64,000 bases of DNA, from NCBI GenBank assembly GCA_043763625.1, contig JAYULL010000061.1, forward strand, positions 179,185-243,184, given 5' to 3'. The position numbers were made by a program, and so were the translations under genes. This DNA is from Rubrolithibacter sp043763625 (GTDB lineage Bacteria; Bacteroidota; Bacteroidia; Sphingobacteriales; Sphingobacteriaceae). Position 1 is the first letter of the stretch. Every line of letters begins with the position of its first letter. This document shows, one piece after another, positions 41,238 to 48,772 of the stretch. The notes beneath the pieces are model-generated. The model had not been told where the DNA came from. It worked only from the letters and a program-made list of their open reading frames with translations, and did no database searches.

Positions 41238-42512
41238 ATGGCTGAAGGTAAATATCGTCTTAAAGAAACTGATATTTCCGACTTCAAATACAAGGCTTTA
41301 AACTGGGCTGCTTCCTTTGAAGTGGCCTGTTTTTTAGATTCTAACAATTATCCCGACAAATATTCCGCTTTCGATTCGGCTATTGCCGCCGGAACTAAAG
41401 CTGAAATTTCTGCCCAAGGAAATGCGTTTTCAAAACTGCAATTCTTTTTAGATGCTAATGAGAGCTATGCGTTCGGGTATTTGTCTTACGATCTAAAGAA
41501 TGAAATTGAGGAGTTAAGCTCTGAAAATCCCGATAATCTCCGGTTTGCAAGTCTTTACTTCTTTGTGCCTGAATTCCTGCTTTTTATAAAAGGCAAGGAA
41601 TTAATAATCGAAGCAGATGAACCTGACGAAGTTTTTAAGGCGATACAAAACACAGTTTTGCCTAAGTTGGAGGTGGGATTTAAAGGGAATATAAAATCAA
41701 AATTAAACAAGGGAAAATACCTTGAAACGATAAGAAAAATAAAGCGCAACATTGCAAAAGGCGATATCTACGAAGCAACTTTTTGTCAAGAATTTTTTTC
41801 GGAGAACTGTTCAATAAACCCTGTTCAGGCTTTTACCAAACTCAATCAAATTTCACCCACTCCTTTTGCAGCATTTTTCAAGCACAAAGAGAACTACATC
41901 ATCTCCGCTTCTCCCGAAAGATTTTTAAGAAAGCAAGGCAACAAGCTGATCTCGCAACCCATAAAAGGAACTATAGAACGAGGGGAAACGCCTGAAGAAG
42001 ACGAAGAAATGAGACATCAACTAAAAAACAGCATCAAAGAACAGTCGGAAAATGTGATGATAGTGGATTTAGTACGCAACGACCTTACGAAGTCTGCATC
42101 CGAGGGAACTGTAGAAGTTGAAGAACTTTACGGGATTTACAGCTTCAAACAAGTCCATCAAATGATTTCCACAGTGGTTTGCAAAGCAAATAAAAACATA
42201 AAACACATCCGGATTTTAAAAAACACTTTCCCGCCGGGCTCCATGACCGGAGCTCCCAAGATTAGAGCGATGCAGCTGACAGAACAATATGAGCAAACTA
42301 AACGAGGCGTATATTCCGGCTCAATCGGTTATTTCTCTCCTGCCGGTGATTTCGATTTCAGCGTAGTTATCCGCACCATCCTTTATAACGCCGATAAAAA
42401 ATATTTGTCGTATCAAACCGGAAGCGCTATTACTTTCGATTCCGATCCGAAAAAAGAATATGAAGAGTGTTTATTGAAGGCGGAGGCTATAAGGGAGGTT
42501 TTGGGAGGCTAA
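41238..42512 (+). CDS. pabB: Aminodeoxychorismate synthase component I (anthranilate synthase I family)
   Basis: A 424-residue chorismate-using enzyme. The C-terminal catalytic domain includes KRNIAKGDIYEATFCQEFF, ISASPERFLRK, LISQPIKGTIERG and PPGSMTGAPKIRAMQL. The N-terminal domain is short and divergent, which fits PabB better than TrpE; TrpE normally sits in a trp operon, absent here. With glutaminase PabA it makes aminodeoxychorismate for folate. A candidate lyase is at 30.1 kb. It closes the purA-pabB pair. Confidence 0.83.
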   Translation: MAEGKYRLKETDISDFKYKALNWAASFEVACFLDSNNYPDKYSAFDSAIAAGTKAEISAQGNAFSKLQFFLDANESYAFGYLSYDLKNEIEELSSENPDNLRFASLYFFVPEFLLFIKGKELIIEADEPDEVFKAIQNTVLPKLEVGFKGNIKSKLNKGKYLETIRKIKRNIAKGDIYEATFCQEFFSENCSINPVQAFTKLNQISPTPFAAFFKHKENYIISASPERFLRKQGNKLISQPIKGTIERGETPEEDEEMRHQLKNSIKEQSENVMIVDLVRNDLTKSASEGTVEVEELYGIYSFKQVHQMISTVVCKANKNIKHIRILKNTFPPGSMTGAPKIRAMQLTEQYEQTKRGVYSGSIGYFSPAGDFDFSVVIRTILYNADKKYLSYQTGSAITFDSDPKKEYEECLLKAEAIREVLGG

Positions 42513-42693
42513 GTGTTTAGTAATGCTAAGCGGTTTCAGTATTAAATACGGGAATAGGTGGTTTGTCCTACCCTTTCACACCCTTGGCGGCAATTAATTA
42601 ATCTTTTTAAATGTCTGTTATACCGACATCCCTTGAGGGTTTCGCGATAGCATCTGCCTGCGCTTACGTAAATTAATAAAAGAAAAAAAAGAA

Positions 42694-42721
42694 AGCCGGG
42701 TAACTGCCCGGCCTTTTTTTA
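42694..42721. terminator. Bidirectional terminator between pabB and the M48 protease gene
   Basis: GCCGGGT and GCCCGGC (42694-42713) form a 7-bp GC-rich stem with a 4- to 5-nt loop. A T run follows on the plus strand (to 42720) and an A run precedes it (about 42681-42693), so the same hairpin with a U tract forms from either strand. The M48 gene's stop codon lies at its edge. Confidence 0.82.
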
Positions 42722-43507
42722 TTTATTGTAATACTTTAAAGCCTCAGGTAATCTTTTTTGAATGGCTCTAATACGTGTTTCGTCGCTTGGGTGCGTGCTT
42801 AAAAATTCGGGAGGAGCCCCGCCGCCTTCTTTAGCTTTCGACATTCTTGTCCAAAAATCAACGGCACTTTGAGGATTATATCCGGCCATAGCCATAAAAA
42901 TCAAGCCTAAACGATCTGCTTCACTTTCCTGATTTCTTGAGTATTTTAACAGAGCTAACTGTCCGCCCAGGCCATATAGCTGCCCCATAGCTTCCGAACC
43001 CCCTGTAGCTGCTCCTATTAAACCGCCGCCCATTTGGGCCGCTGCTCCTTGAGAGGCTCTTTCAGAAGCATGGTGAGCTATCGCATGGGCAATCTCATGC
43101 CCCATAACGGTAGCAAGTCCGGCATCAGTTCCTGTAACGGGAAGTATTCCGGTATAAACCGCTACTTTACCCCCGGGCATACACCAAGCATTAATGTCCT
43201 TGCTTTCGACCAAATTAAATTCCCACTTGTAATTGTATTGATCGCCGTAACCGTTTTGCGACATGTACCTGCCTATGGCATTCGCAATACGGCCGCCGAT
43301 AGTCTTAACACGCTGTGCATCCGAAGAGTTGGAAACTACTCTTGTTTTAGGATTGCTTAAAAATTGTCGGTAAGCCTGGCCGGCTTGCTGTTGTATTTCA
43401 GATTCATTAACTAAACTCAGCTGTTTTCTGCCGGTTAAGGGAACTGTAGAGCATGCAGCCAAGAACAATATAAAAGTTCCGATAAAGGCTGATTTCAATG
43501 TTTTCAT
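42719..43507 (-). CDS. M48 family metalloprotease lipoprotein
   Basis: A 262-residue exported zinc protease. The signal ends in the lipobox FLAAC (Cys19), then STVPLTGRKQLSLV, typical of BepA/LoiP-type M48 proteins. The zinc motif HEIAHAIAHH begins near residue 136, with the third ligand in NQESEADRLGL. LSTHPSDETRIRAI near the end is also conserved. It likely works in outer-membrane protein quality control. It shares a bidirectional terminator with pabB. Confidence 0.9.
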   Translation of the reverse strand: MKTLKSAFIGTFILFLAACSTVPLTGRKQLSLVNESEIQQQAGQAYRQFLSNPKTRVVSNSSDAQRVKTIGGRIANAIGRYMSQNGYGDQYNYKWEFNLVESKDINAWCMPGGKVAVYTGILPVTGTDAGLATVMGHEIAHAIAHHASERASQGAAAQMGGGLIGAATGGSEAMGQLYGLGGQLALLKYSRNQESEADRLGLIFMAMAGYNPQSAVDFWTRMSKAKEGGGAPPEFLSTHPSDETRIRAIQKRLPEALKYYNK

Positions 43508-43615
43508 CTTTCAGTTATTTAAGTAAAACAAAATTTAATACATGCCGGACTAAAAAAACTCTGCATGTAAATTCTCAGACTAAAAAAATCTGTTTTCGAT
43601 TAACATCAATACCGG

Positions 43616-44263
43616 TTAAGCTGTTTTTTTCTTGAAGAGATTTACTTTGGATTCTTTACCCTTTAAAAGACGCTCGAGATTTTTTTGATGAGTTATAAGA
43701 ATGAGAACACAGATACACATTCCATACAGGATTACAGAACGTATAGTGGTGTGATATATAAATGTAACGCTTAAAGGAAAAGTAAAACCGGCAGCAATCG
43801 AACTTAATGATACGTAATTGGAAAGCAACAATACGCTTACAAAAATAATAACACAGAGCATTGAGGCTTCGAAATGAACAGCTAGAATCATTCCGAAAAG
43901 AGTTGCAATTCCTTTTCCTCCCCTAAAGCCCGCAAATACAGGGAACAAATGTCCCATTACAGCGGTGATTCCCAACGCGAGCTGATAATTTACAAATTGA
44001 ACTGAATTATGCCTTCCGGTAACAGAAAGCCCGATTAGATAAACAAGATTAGTAGCGGTCCAGCCTTTAAAAATATCAATAAGCATTACGCTGATACCTG
44101 CTTTCTTGCCGAGCACTCTAAAGGTGTTTGTAGCTCCGGCATTGCCGCTGCCGTATTCTCTTACATCAATACCGTAAAAAGCCTGCCCGATCCACACCGC
44201 TGTCGGAATTGAACCGAATAAATAAGCTATAATAAGCGCAGAAATCGAGTAAATAGAAATCAT
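43616..44263 (-). CDS. plsY: Glycerol-3-phosphate acyltransferase PlsY
   Basis: Transfers the acyl group from acyl-phosphate to glycerol-3-phosphate, opening phospholipid synthesis. A 215-residue protein with about five membrane helices and the three motifs: LFGSIPTAVWIG, GSGNAGATNTFRVLGKKAG and FAGFRGGKGIATLFG. The C terminus is basic. It follows nadC by 56 nt on the minus strand. Confidence 0.93.
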   Translation of the reverse strand: MISIYSISALIIAYLFGSIPTAVWIGQAFYGIDVREYGSGNAGATNTFRVLGKKAGISVMLIDIFKGWTATNLVYLIGLSVTGRHNSVQFVNYQLALGITAVMGHLFPVFAGFRGGKGIATLFGMILAVHFEASMLCVIIFVSVLLLSNYVSLSSIAAGFTFPLSVTFIYHTTIRSVILYGMCICVLILITHQKNLERLLKGKESKVNLFKKKTA

Positions 44264-44319
44264 CCGAGCTGCAATAATACAAAAACTACACTCTGTTTAC
44301 AGGCCATGAATGTTAAAAT

Positions 44320-45174
44320 TTATACTTCTGTAGCCTTAAGACTAAGATCAAGGCTTTTAACTGAATGAGTTAAAGCTCCCATCGAAATATAATCAACTCC
44401 GCATTTGGCGTACTCCAAAATATTAAACTCTGTTATGCCACCCGATGCTTCTGTAACAAATCGTCCGCTGATAAGTTGTACTGCTTCGCGTAAAGTTTCA
44501 AAATTGAAGTTATCCAGCAGTATTCTATCCACAGCTTCGCAGGATAAGACTTCTTCGAGTTCAGTTAAGTTTCTTACTTCGATCTCTATCATCAGCGTCT
44601 TATCTTTTTCTCTCAGATAATTTTTGGCTGCTTCAATGGCTTTCTTAATACCGCCTGCATAATCAACATGATTATCTTTTATCAAAATCATGTCGTACAA
44701 GCCGAAACGGTGATTAACACCTCCTCCTATTTTTACCGCCTCTTTTTCTAAAAATCGAAGATTGGGAGTTGTTTTGCGAGTATCTAAAACCTTCGTACCG
44801 GTATCTTTAAGTAAATCCGTGATACGACGAGTAGTAGTTGCAATCCCGCTCATTCGCTGCATAGTGTTCAAAACTAAACGTTCGGCTACCAAAATAGAAT
44901 AAATACTGCCGGTTACATATAAAACAATATCACCATATTTAACACGCTCTCCGTCTTTTAGAAAATTTGCAATTTGCAGCTCGGGATCGACTTTTTTAAA
45001 TATTGCCAATGCAATTTCCACTCCTGCAAGAACCCCTTCTTCTTTTACCAAAAGTCTGGCTTTTCCTTGCTTTCCTTCGGGGATTGTAGCAAGGGATGTA
45101 TGATCGCCATCGCCGAGATCCTCGGCTAAAGCTTGGGTAATAAATCGGTCGAGGTAAAATTGATAGGACTGCAT
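44320..45174 (-). CDS. nadC: Nicotinate-nucleotide pyrophosphorylase (carboxylating) NadC
   Basis: Forms nicotinate mononucleotide from quinolinate and PRPP in NAD synthesis. A 284-residue enzyme with EDLGDGDHTS at the N terminus, LVLNTMQRMSGIATTTRRI, the catalytic KVLDTRKTTPNLRFLEK and VNHRFGLYDMILIKDNH. Family length and motifs are standard. nadA and nadB are not nearby. The -7 element ends 5 nt before the ATG, so it probably makes a leaderless transcript independent of the DUF4783 gene upstream. Confidence 0.95.
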   Translation of the reverse strand: MQSYQFYLDRFITQALAEDLGDGDHTSLATIPEGKQGKARLLVKEEGVLAGVEIALAIFKKVDPELQIANFLKDGERVKYGDIVLYVTGSIYSILVAERLVLNTMQRMSGIATTTRRITDLLKDTGTKVLDTRKTTPNLRFLEKEAVKIGGGVNHRFGLYDMILIKDNHVDYAGGIKKAIEAAKNYLREKDKTLMIEIEVRNLTELEEVLSCEAVDRILLDNFNFETLREAVQLISGRFVTEASGGITEFNILEYAKCGVDYISMGALTHSVKSLDLSLKATEV

Positions 45175-45179
45175 CGCAG

Positions 45180-45187
45180 CAAAAATA
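45180..45187 (-). promoter_or_regulatory. -7 promoter element touching the nadC start
   Basis: On the minus strand TATTTTTG matches TAnnTTTG and is followed by CTGCG and the nadC ATG. The initiation point would fall at the start codon. Confidence 0.5.
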
Positions 45188-45208
45188 AAAAATGCAGCGA
45201 TAAAAGAC

Positions 45209-45616
45209 TTACTCTTCGTTAGTTTCTATCCGTATCTCGCTCAGTAAAAACTTGCCCGCAGCATTTTTATTAAAAGAAACCGAAGTCCTGAAGCTGCCTT
45301 TGTCGGTATTCAAAACAATAACGGCAAACCGATAATTGGGGTTAGAAGTTAGGCGATGAACAATTTTTACAGAAGCCGGATTGTGTTTCGAAAAAAACTC
45401 TGTCAACGCAACTTCTGTTTGTGCCCTGGTGTAGGTGTTTTCTTCTGTCAGAATAGTTACCTCGACACTTGGAGCCAAATATTTTGCAAGATCTTTCGTA
45501 TTCGCAGCTTTTAAGAGTGCGGTAACATCGTCAACCACATCAGCCTTTGCAGTTAAAAAAGGCAACATTAGCACAAACAAAAAGGCATAAAACCACTTAA
45601 TCGGGTTCATATTCAT
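45209..45616 (-). CDS. DUF4783 exported protein
   Basis: A 135-residue protein with a signal peptide (FYAFLFVLMLPFLTAKA). The body (DVVDDVTALLKAANTKDLAKYLAP, then VEVTILTEENTYTRAQTEVALTEFF) fits DUF4783, an NTF2-like alpha+beta fold widespread in Bacteroidota, role unknown. It often neighbours nadC in this phylum, as here (34 nt). Confidence 0.83.
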   Translation of the reverse strand: MNMNPIKWFYAFLFVLMLPFLTAKADVVDDVTALLKAANTKDLAKYLAPSVEVTILTEENTYTRAQTEVALTEFFSKHNPASVKIVHRLTSNPNYRFAVIVLNTDKGSFRTSVSFNKNAAGKFLLSEIRIETNEE

Positions 45617-45743
45617 AAAGTAATATTAATAATTCTTTTACTGAAATCCTACCCTAAAAGTTATAAGGAATTTGGGGTTGGTGAAAATTTCTCGCTAAAA
45701 GCAACATTTATGAAAGCCCGAGCATTTACGAATCAAAATTTTT

Positions 45744-45751
45744 TAAGTTTG
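45744..45751 (+). promoter_or_regulatory. -7 promoter element touching the gpmI start
   Basis: TAAGTTTG matches TAnnTTTG and ends 4 nt before the GTG start of gpmI. No clear -33 TTG is visible. Confidence 0.5.
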
Positions 45752-45755
45752 CGGG

Positions 45756-47276
45756 GTGGAAAATAAAAAATTAGCTCTTCTTATTTTAGACGGTTGGGGT
45801 TACGGAAAAAACGATAATTCAAACGCTATCCTTGCTGCAAATACCCCTTTTTTTAAAAGTCTTTTAGCTAACTATCCTAATTCTAAACTTGAAGCTTCCG
45901 GTGAGGCAGTCGGATTACCTGCAGGGCAAATGGGAAACTCGGAAGTGGGCCACATGAATATCGGTGCCGGACGAGTTGTTTATCAAGAGCTGGGAAGAAT
46001 CCATAAAGCAGTTTTAGACGGCGAATTATCTACAAATCCGATATTGACCGAAGCCTTTGATTATGCTAAACGCGAAAATAAAAAAGTACACTTTATAGGT
46101 CTTGTTTCCGACGGGGGGGTTCATTCGCATACACGGCACTTGTTTGGTTTATGTGATGCAGCCCGCGACCACGGCGTTGATAATGTTTTCATCCATGCAT
46201 TTTTAGACGGCCGCGATACCGACCCGAATTCCGGTGTAGGATTTATCAGTGAACTCGAGACTTATCTTATTCACTCAAGCGGAACTATCGCTTCGGCCAT
46301 CGGCCGCTACTATGCTATGGATAGAGACAATCGTTGGGAACGGGTTAAACTGGCTTACGATTTAATGGTAAAAGGCGTTGGGATACCCTCAAGAAATATT
46401 TTAGAATCTGTTCAGGACTCCTATGCGCAAGGAGTTACCGATGAGTTTGTAAAACCTATTGTTAAGGTAGATGAGAACGGAAATCCGGTCGCTAAAATTG
46501 AGGGAGGCGATGTGGTAATCTGTTTCAATTTCAGAACAGACCGCGGACGCGAAATTACTGTTGCTTTAACTCAAAAAACTTTCCCTGAGTATGAATTGGT
46601 GCCGCTTCCGATGCACTATATTACCATGACGAGTTATGATGATACATTTAAAGACGTTAAAGTTGTCTTCAGAAAAGACGATCTTACCGATACTTTAGGC
46701 GAAGTGCTTTCTAAAGCCGGGAAAACGCAAGTGCGAATTGCCGAGACAGAAAAATATCCGCACGTCACATTCTTTTTTTCAGGAGGGCGTGAAACAGAAT
46801 TTCCGGGAGAAAAAAGATTGTTGGTTCCGTCACCCAAGGTTGCTACTTACGATTTACAACCGGAAATGAGCGCCGACGGAATACGCGAAGCTATTTGTAA
46901 AGAGATGGTAGAAAACAGACCGGATTTTGTTTGCTTAAACTTTGCTAATCCGGATATGGTAGGTCATACCGGGGTTTTTGAAGCTGTGGTGAAAGCTGTA
47001 GAAACGGTTGACCGGTGTGCGCAACAAGTGGTCAACTGCGGGTTAAGTCTCGGATATTCTTTTATTATTATTGCAGACCACGGTAACGCTGATTATATGA
47101 TCAACAGCGACGGATCTCCAAATACTGCTCATACAACAAATCTTGTTCCGTGTATAATTATCGATAAGGATTATAAAAGCATCCGAAACGGCAAATTAGG
47201 AGACATCGCTCCAACTATCCTTAAAATTTTGGGGGTGCCGGCGCCGGAAAGAATGACCGGCGAAGTTTTGGTATAA
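45756..47276 (+). CDS. gpmI: 2,3-bisphosphoglycerate-independent phosphoglycerate mutase
   Basis: Interconverts 3- and 2-phosphoglycerate in glycolysis, manganese dependent. An alkaline-phosphatase-superfamily enzyme of 506 residues: metal and catalytic motifs LILDGWGYG (Asp12) and GQMGNSEVGHMNIGAGR with the phosphorylated Ser62; IIADHGNADYM and NTAHTTNLVPC near the C terminus bind the second metal. The start is GTG at 45756, immediately behind a -7 element, so initiation is probably on a leaderless GTG. A lipoprotein gene follows after 1 nt. Confidence 0.95.
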   Translation: MENKKLALLILDGWGYGKNDNSNAILAANTPFFKSLLANYPNSKLEASGEAVGLPAGQMGNSEVGHMNIGAGRVVYQELGRIHKAVLDGELSTNPILTEAFDYAKRENKKVHFIGLVSDGGVHSHTRHLFGLCDAARDHGVDNVFIHAFLDGRDTDPNSGVGFISELETYLIHSSGTIASAIGRYYAMDRDNRWERVKLAYDLMVKGVGIPSRNILESVQDSYAQGVTDEFVKPIVKVDENGNPVAKIEGGDVVICFNFRTDRGREITVALTQKTFPEYELVPLPMHYITMTSYDDTFKDVKVVFRKDDLTDTLGEVLSKAGKTQVRIAETEKYPHVTFFFSGGRETEFPGEKRLLVPSPKVATYDLQPEMSADGIREAICKEMVENRPDFVCLNFANPDMVGHTGVFEAVVKAVETVDRCAQQVVNCGLSLGYSFIIIADHGNADYMINSDGSPNTAHTTNLVPCIIIDKDYKSIRNGKLGDIAPTILKILGVPAPERMTGEVLV

Positions 47277-47277
47277 C

Positions 47278-47823
47278 ATGAAGCTCTTTTACAGATTTTC
47301 ATTTTACTTTATTATAATACAGGTTTTCCTGTGTTCTTGCAATCAAAAAACTAAAGAGAAAAAGCAGTTTTACTATTTTGACTTAGAGGGCTTTTTCCAG
47401 AAGGAGGCATCACGGCTTCAGGTTCAAAATCCGGTTATTTTAAAAACAGTATCCAATAATAATACAGCCGAAGTAAAGAAGATTCACGTTTCGAAATGGA
47501 GTAATGAGCTGGAGCTTTTCCGGAATTCAGATATAAACAAACCTTCTTGGAAAAACCGATATAATATTACTAATAAGCCGAGTTTAATGACTTATGCGGC
47601 AAAAGATTTATCTCTAAAAACCCGAGAAATCAACATCTATTTTTCTAAATCAGGGAGGATAGATCGAGTATCTATAAACAACCGAGTTGAAAATATTCTT
47701 TACACCTCCCGAGAACAACTGGAATACTATCCCGATTCAATTTACAGCATCATTAAAACCCAAGAAGTAGAGCTCTTAGGTAAGAATACCTATATAATTA
47801 CCGGCAAATTTATTCCTTTTTAA
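47278..47823 (+). CDS. Uncharacterised lipoprotein (181 aa)
   Basis: A 181-residue lipoprotein with the signal FYFIIIQVFLCSCNQK (lipobox LCSC). The body is beta-rich and basic; TYAAKDLSLKTREINIYFSK and YIITGKFIPF at the end suggest a small beta-sheet domain. No family recognised. It begins one base after the gpmI stop and is convergent with the TPR gene 2 nt beyond its end. Confidence 0.65.
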   Translation: MKLFYRFSFYFIIIQVFLCSCNQKTKEKKQFYYFDLEGFFQKEASRLQVQNPVILKTVSNNNTAEVKKIHVSKWSNELELFRNSDINKPSWKNRYNITNKPSLMTYAAKDLSLKTREINIYFSKSGRIDRVSINNRVENILYTSREQLEYYPDSIYSIIKTQEVELLGKNTYIITGKFIPF

Positions 47824-47825
47824 CA

Positions 47826-48470
47826 CTAGTTGTCAAGATTGGTCTTGTAAACCTTTGCCTTTTTCATCTCGTCAACAATATCTTTGCGAGCAGGGTTAGT
47901 ATCTAAAACGCGTTGTAAATCGGCAATGCAAGAAGTAAAAGATTGAGCAGCTAAAGCCTTATCATAAAATTTTGGAATTTTTTGCCCTTTTAGAATACCG
48001 AGATCGCGATAAGCAATCGCACGATTTTGAAAGAGTTTAGGATCTTCGCTGTTTAACTCAATACTCTTTGTGAAGTCTTTAATAGCGGCAAGTAACAGTT
48101 TTTCGCGTTCAGCGTTAGCAAGATTGGTATTCATTTGAACCGCGATCTGACTACGGGCCTTCCCCCTAAAATAATATGCTGCAATCATGGCCGGGCGCAA
48201 AGAAACTACCTGCCCGAAAGTACTTACAGCTTTTGCATAGTCCCCTGAATGATAATAAGAATAACCCAGCATATACAACACGTCAGCATTACTATTTTCT
48301 TTGGGAAGAGATTTTTCGAGGTGAGATACAGCTACTTTAAAATTACCATCTATAACTGCTTTTTGACCTAATGTAACATAAGGATTTTCTTCCTTTTTTT
48401 GATCTTGAGAATTGCCTGTTAATGTAATTAGAAGCAATAAAACAAAAGGAACAAGCTTGATTGATTTCAT
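47826..48470 (-). CDS. Exported tetratricopeptide-repeat protein
   Basis: A 214-residue protein: signal peptide (VPFVLLLLITLTGNSQ), then three to four TPR units, the clearest being ADVLYMLGYSYYHSGDYAKA and MIAAYYFRGKARSQIAVQMN, plus PKLFQNRAIAYRDLGI. It is a protein-binding scaffold facing the periplasm. Partner unknown. It stands alone on the minus strand. Confidence 0.82.
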   Translation of the reverse strand: MKSIKLVPFVLLLLITLTGNSQDQKKEENPYVTLGQKAVIDGNFKVAVSHLEKSLPKENSNADVLYMLGYSYYHSGDYAKAVSTFGQVVSLRPAMIAAYYFRGKARSQIAVQMNTNLANAEREKLLLAAIKDFTKSIELNSEDPKLFQNRAIAYRDLGILKGQKIPKFYDKALAAQSFTSCIADLQRVLDTNPARKDIVDEMKKAKVYKTNLDN

Positions 48471-48484
48471 TAGACCTTGATTTA

Positions 48485-48739
48485 TTAGGGTGATAACGTG
48501 ATTTGAAGAGTTTTATTTTGTGATGATTTGTCAACAATTATAGTAATACGCTTAGCGGGATTTTGTTTTTTAGCTTGTGCGATATACTCAGTGTGCTGAC
48601 TTTTTTACAGTACATTAACAGGTTTTGTTAAATCTTTGCACAATTCAAAAAGCTTTTGTTCTTTTAGTGCCGGAAACCATTGTACCGGCATGTTGGTTGC
48701 AATACTGATTGTTCTCGCAAAAATTCCATTTTGCAGTAA
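48485..48739 (-). pseudogene. Gene remnant interrupted by one in-frame TAA
   Basis: Minus-strand frame open from 48739 to TAA at 48485-48487, except for a single TAA at 48605-48607. Upstream part: GIFARTISIATNMPVQWFPA, ending TKPVNVL. Downstream part: KSQHTEYIAQAKKQNPAKRI, then TIIVDKSSQNKTLQITLSP. Both halves look natural and share the frame, so a nonsense mutation in an old gene is likely. The beginning of that gene is gone; lon starts on the other strand at 48773. Family not recognised. An ATG at 48691 would give only 28 residues. Confidence 0.45.
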
Positions 48740-48772
48740 TTAAACTGTCAGAATGACGTTGAAAAGAAATTG

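Noticed and set aside
42590..42665. Possible dispersed repeat between pabB and the terminator
   Set aside because: The stretch looks structured (TGTCTGTTATACCGACA dyad) but no second copy in the window supports a repeat call.
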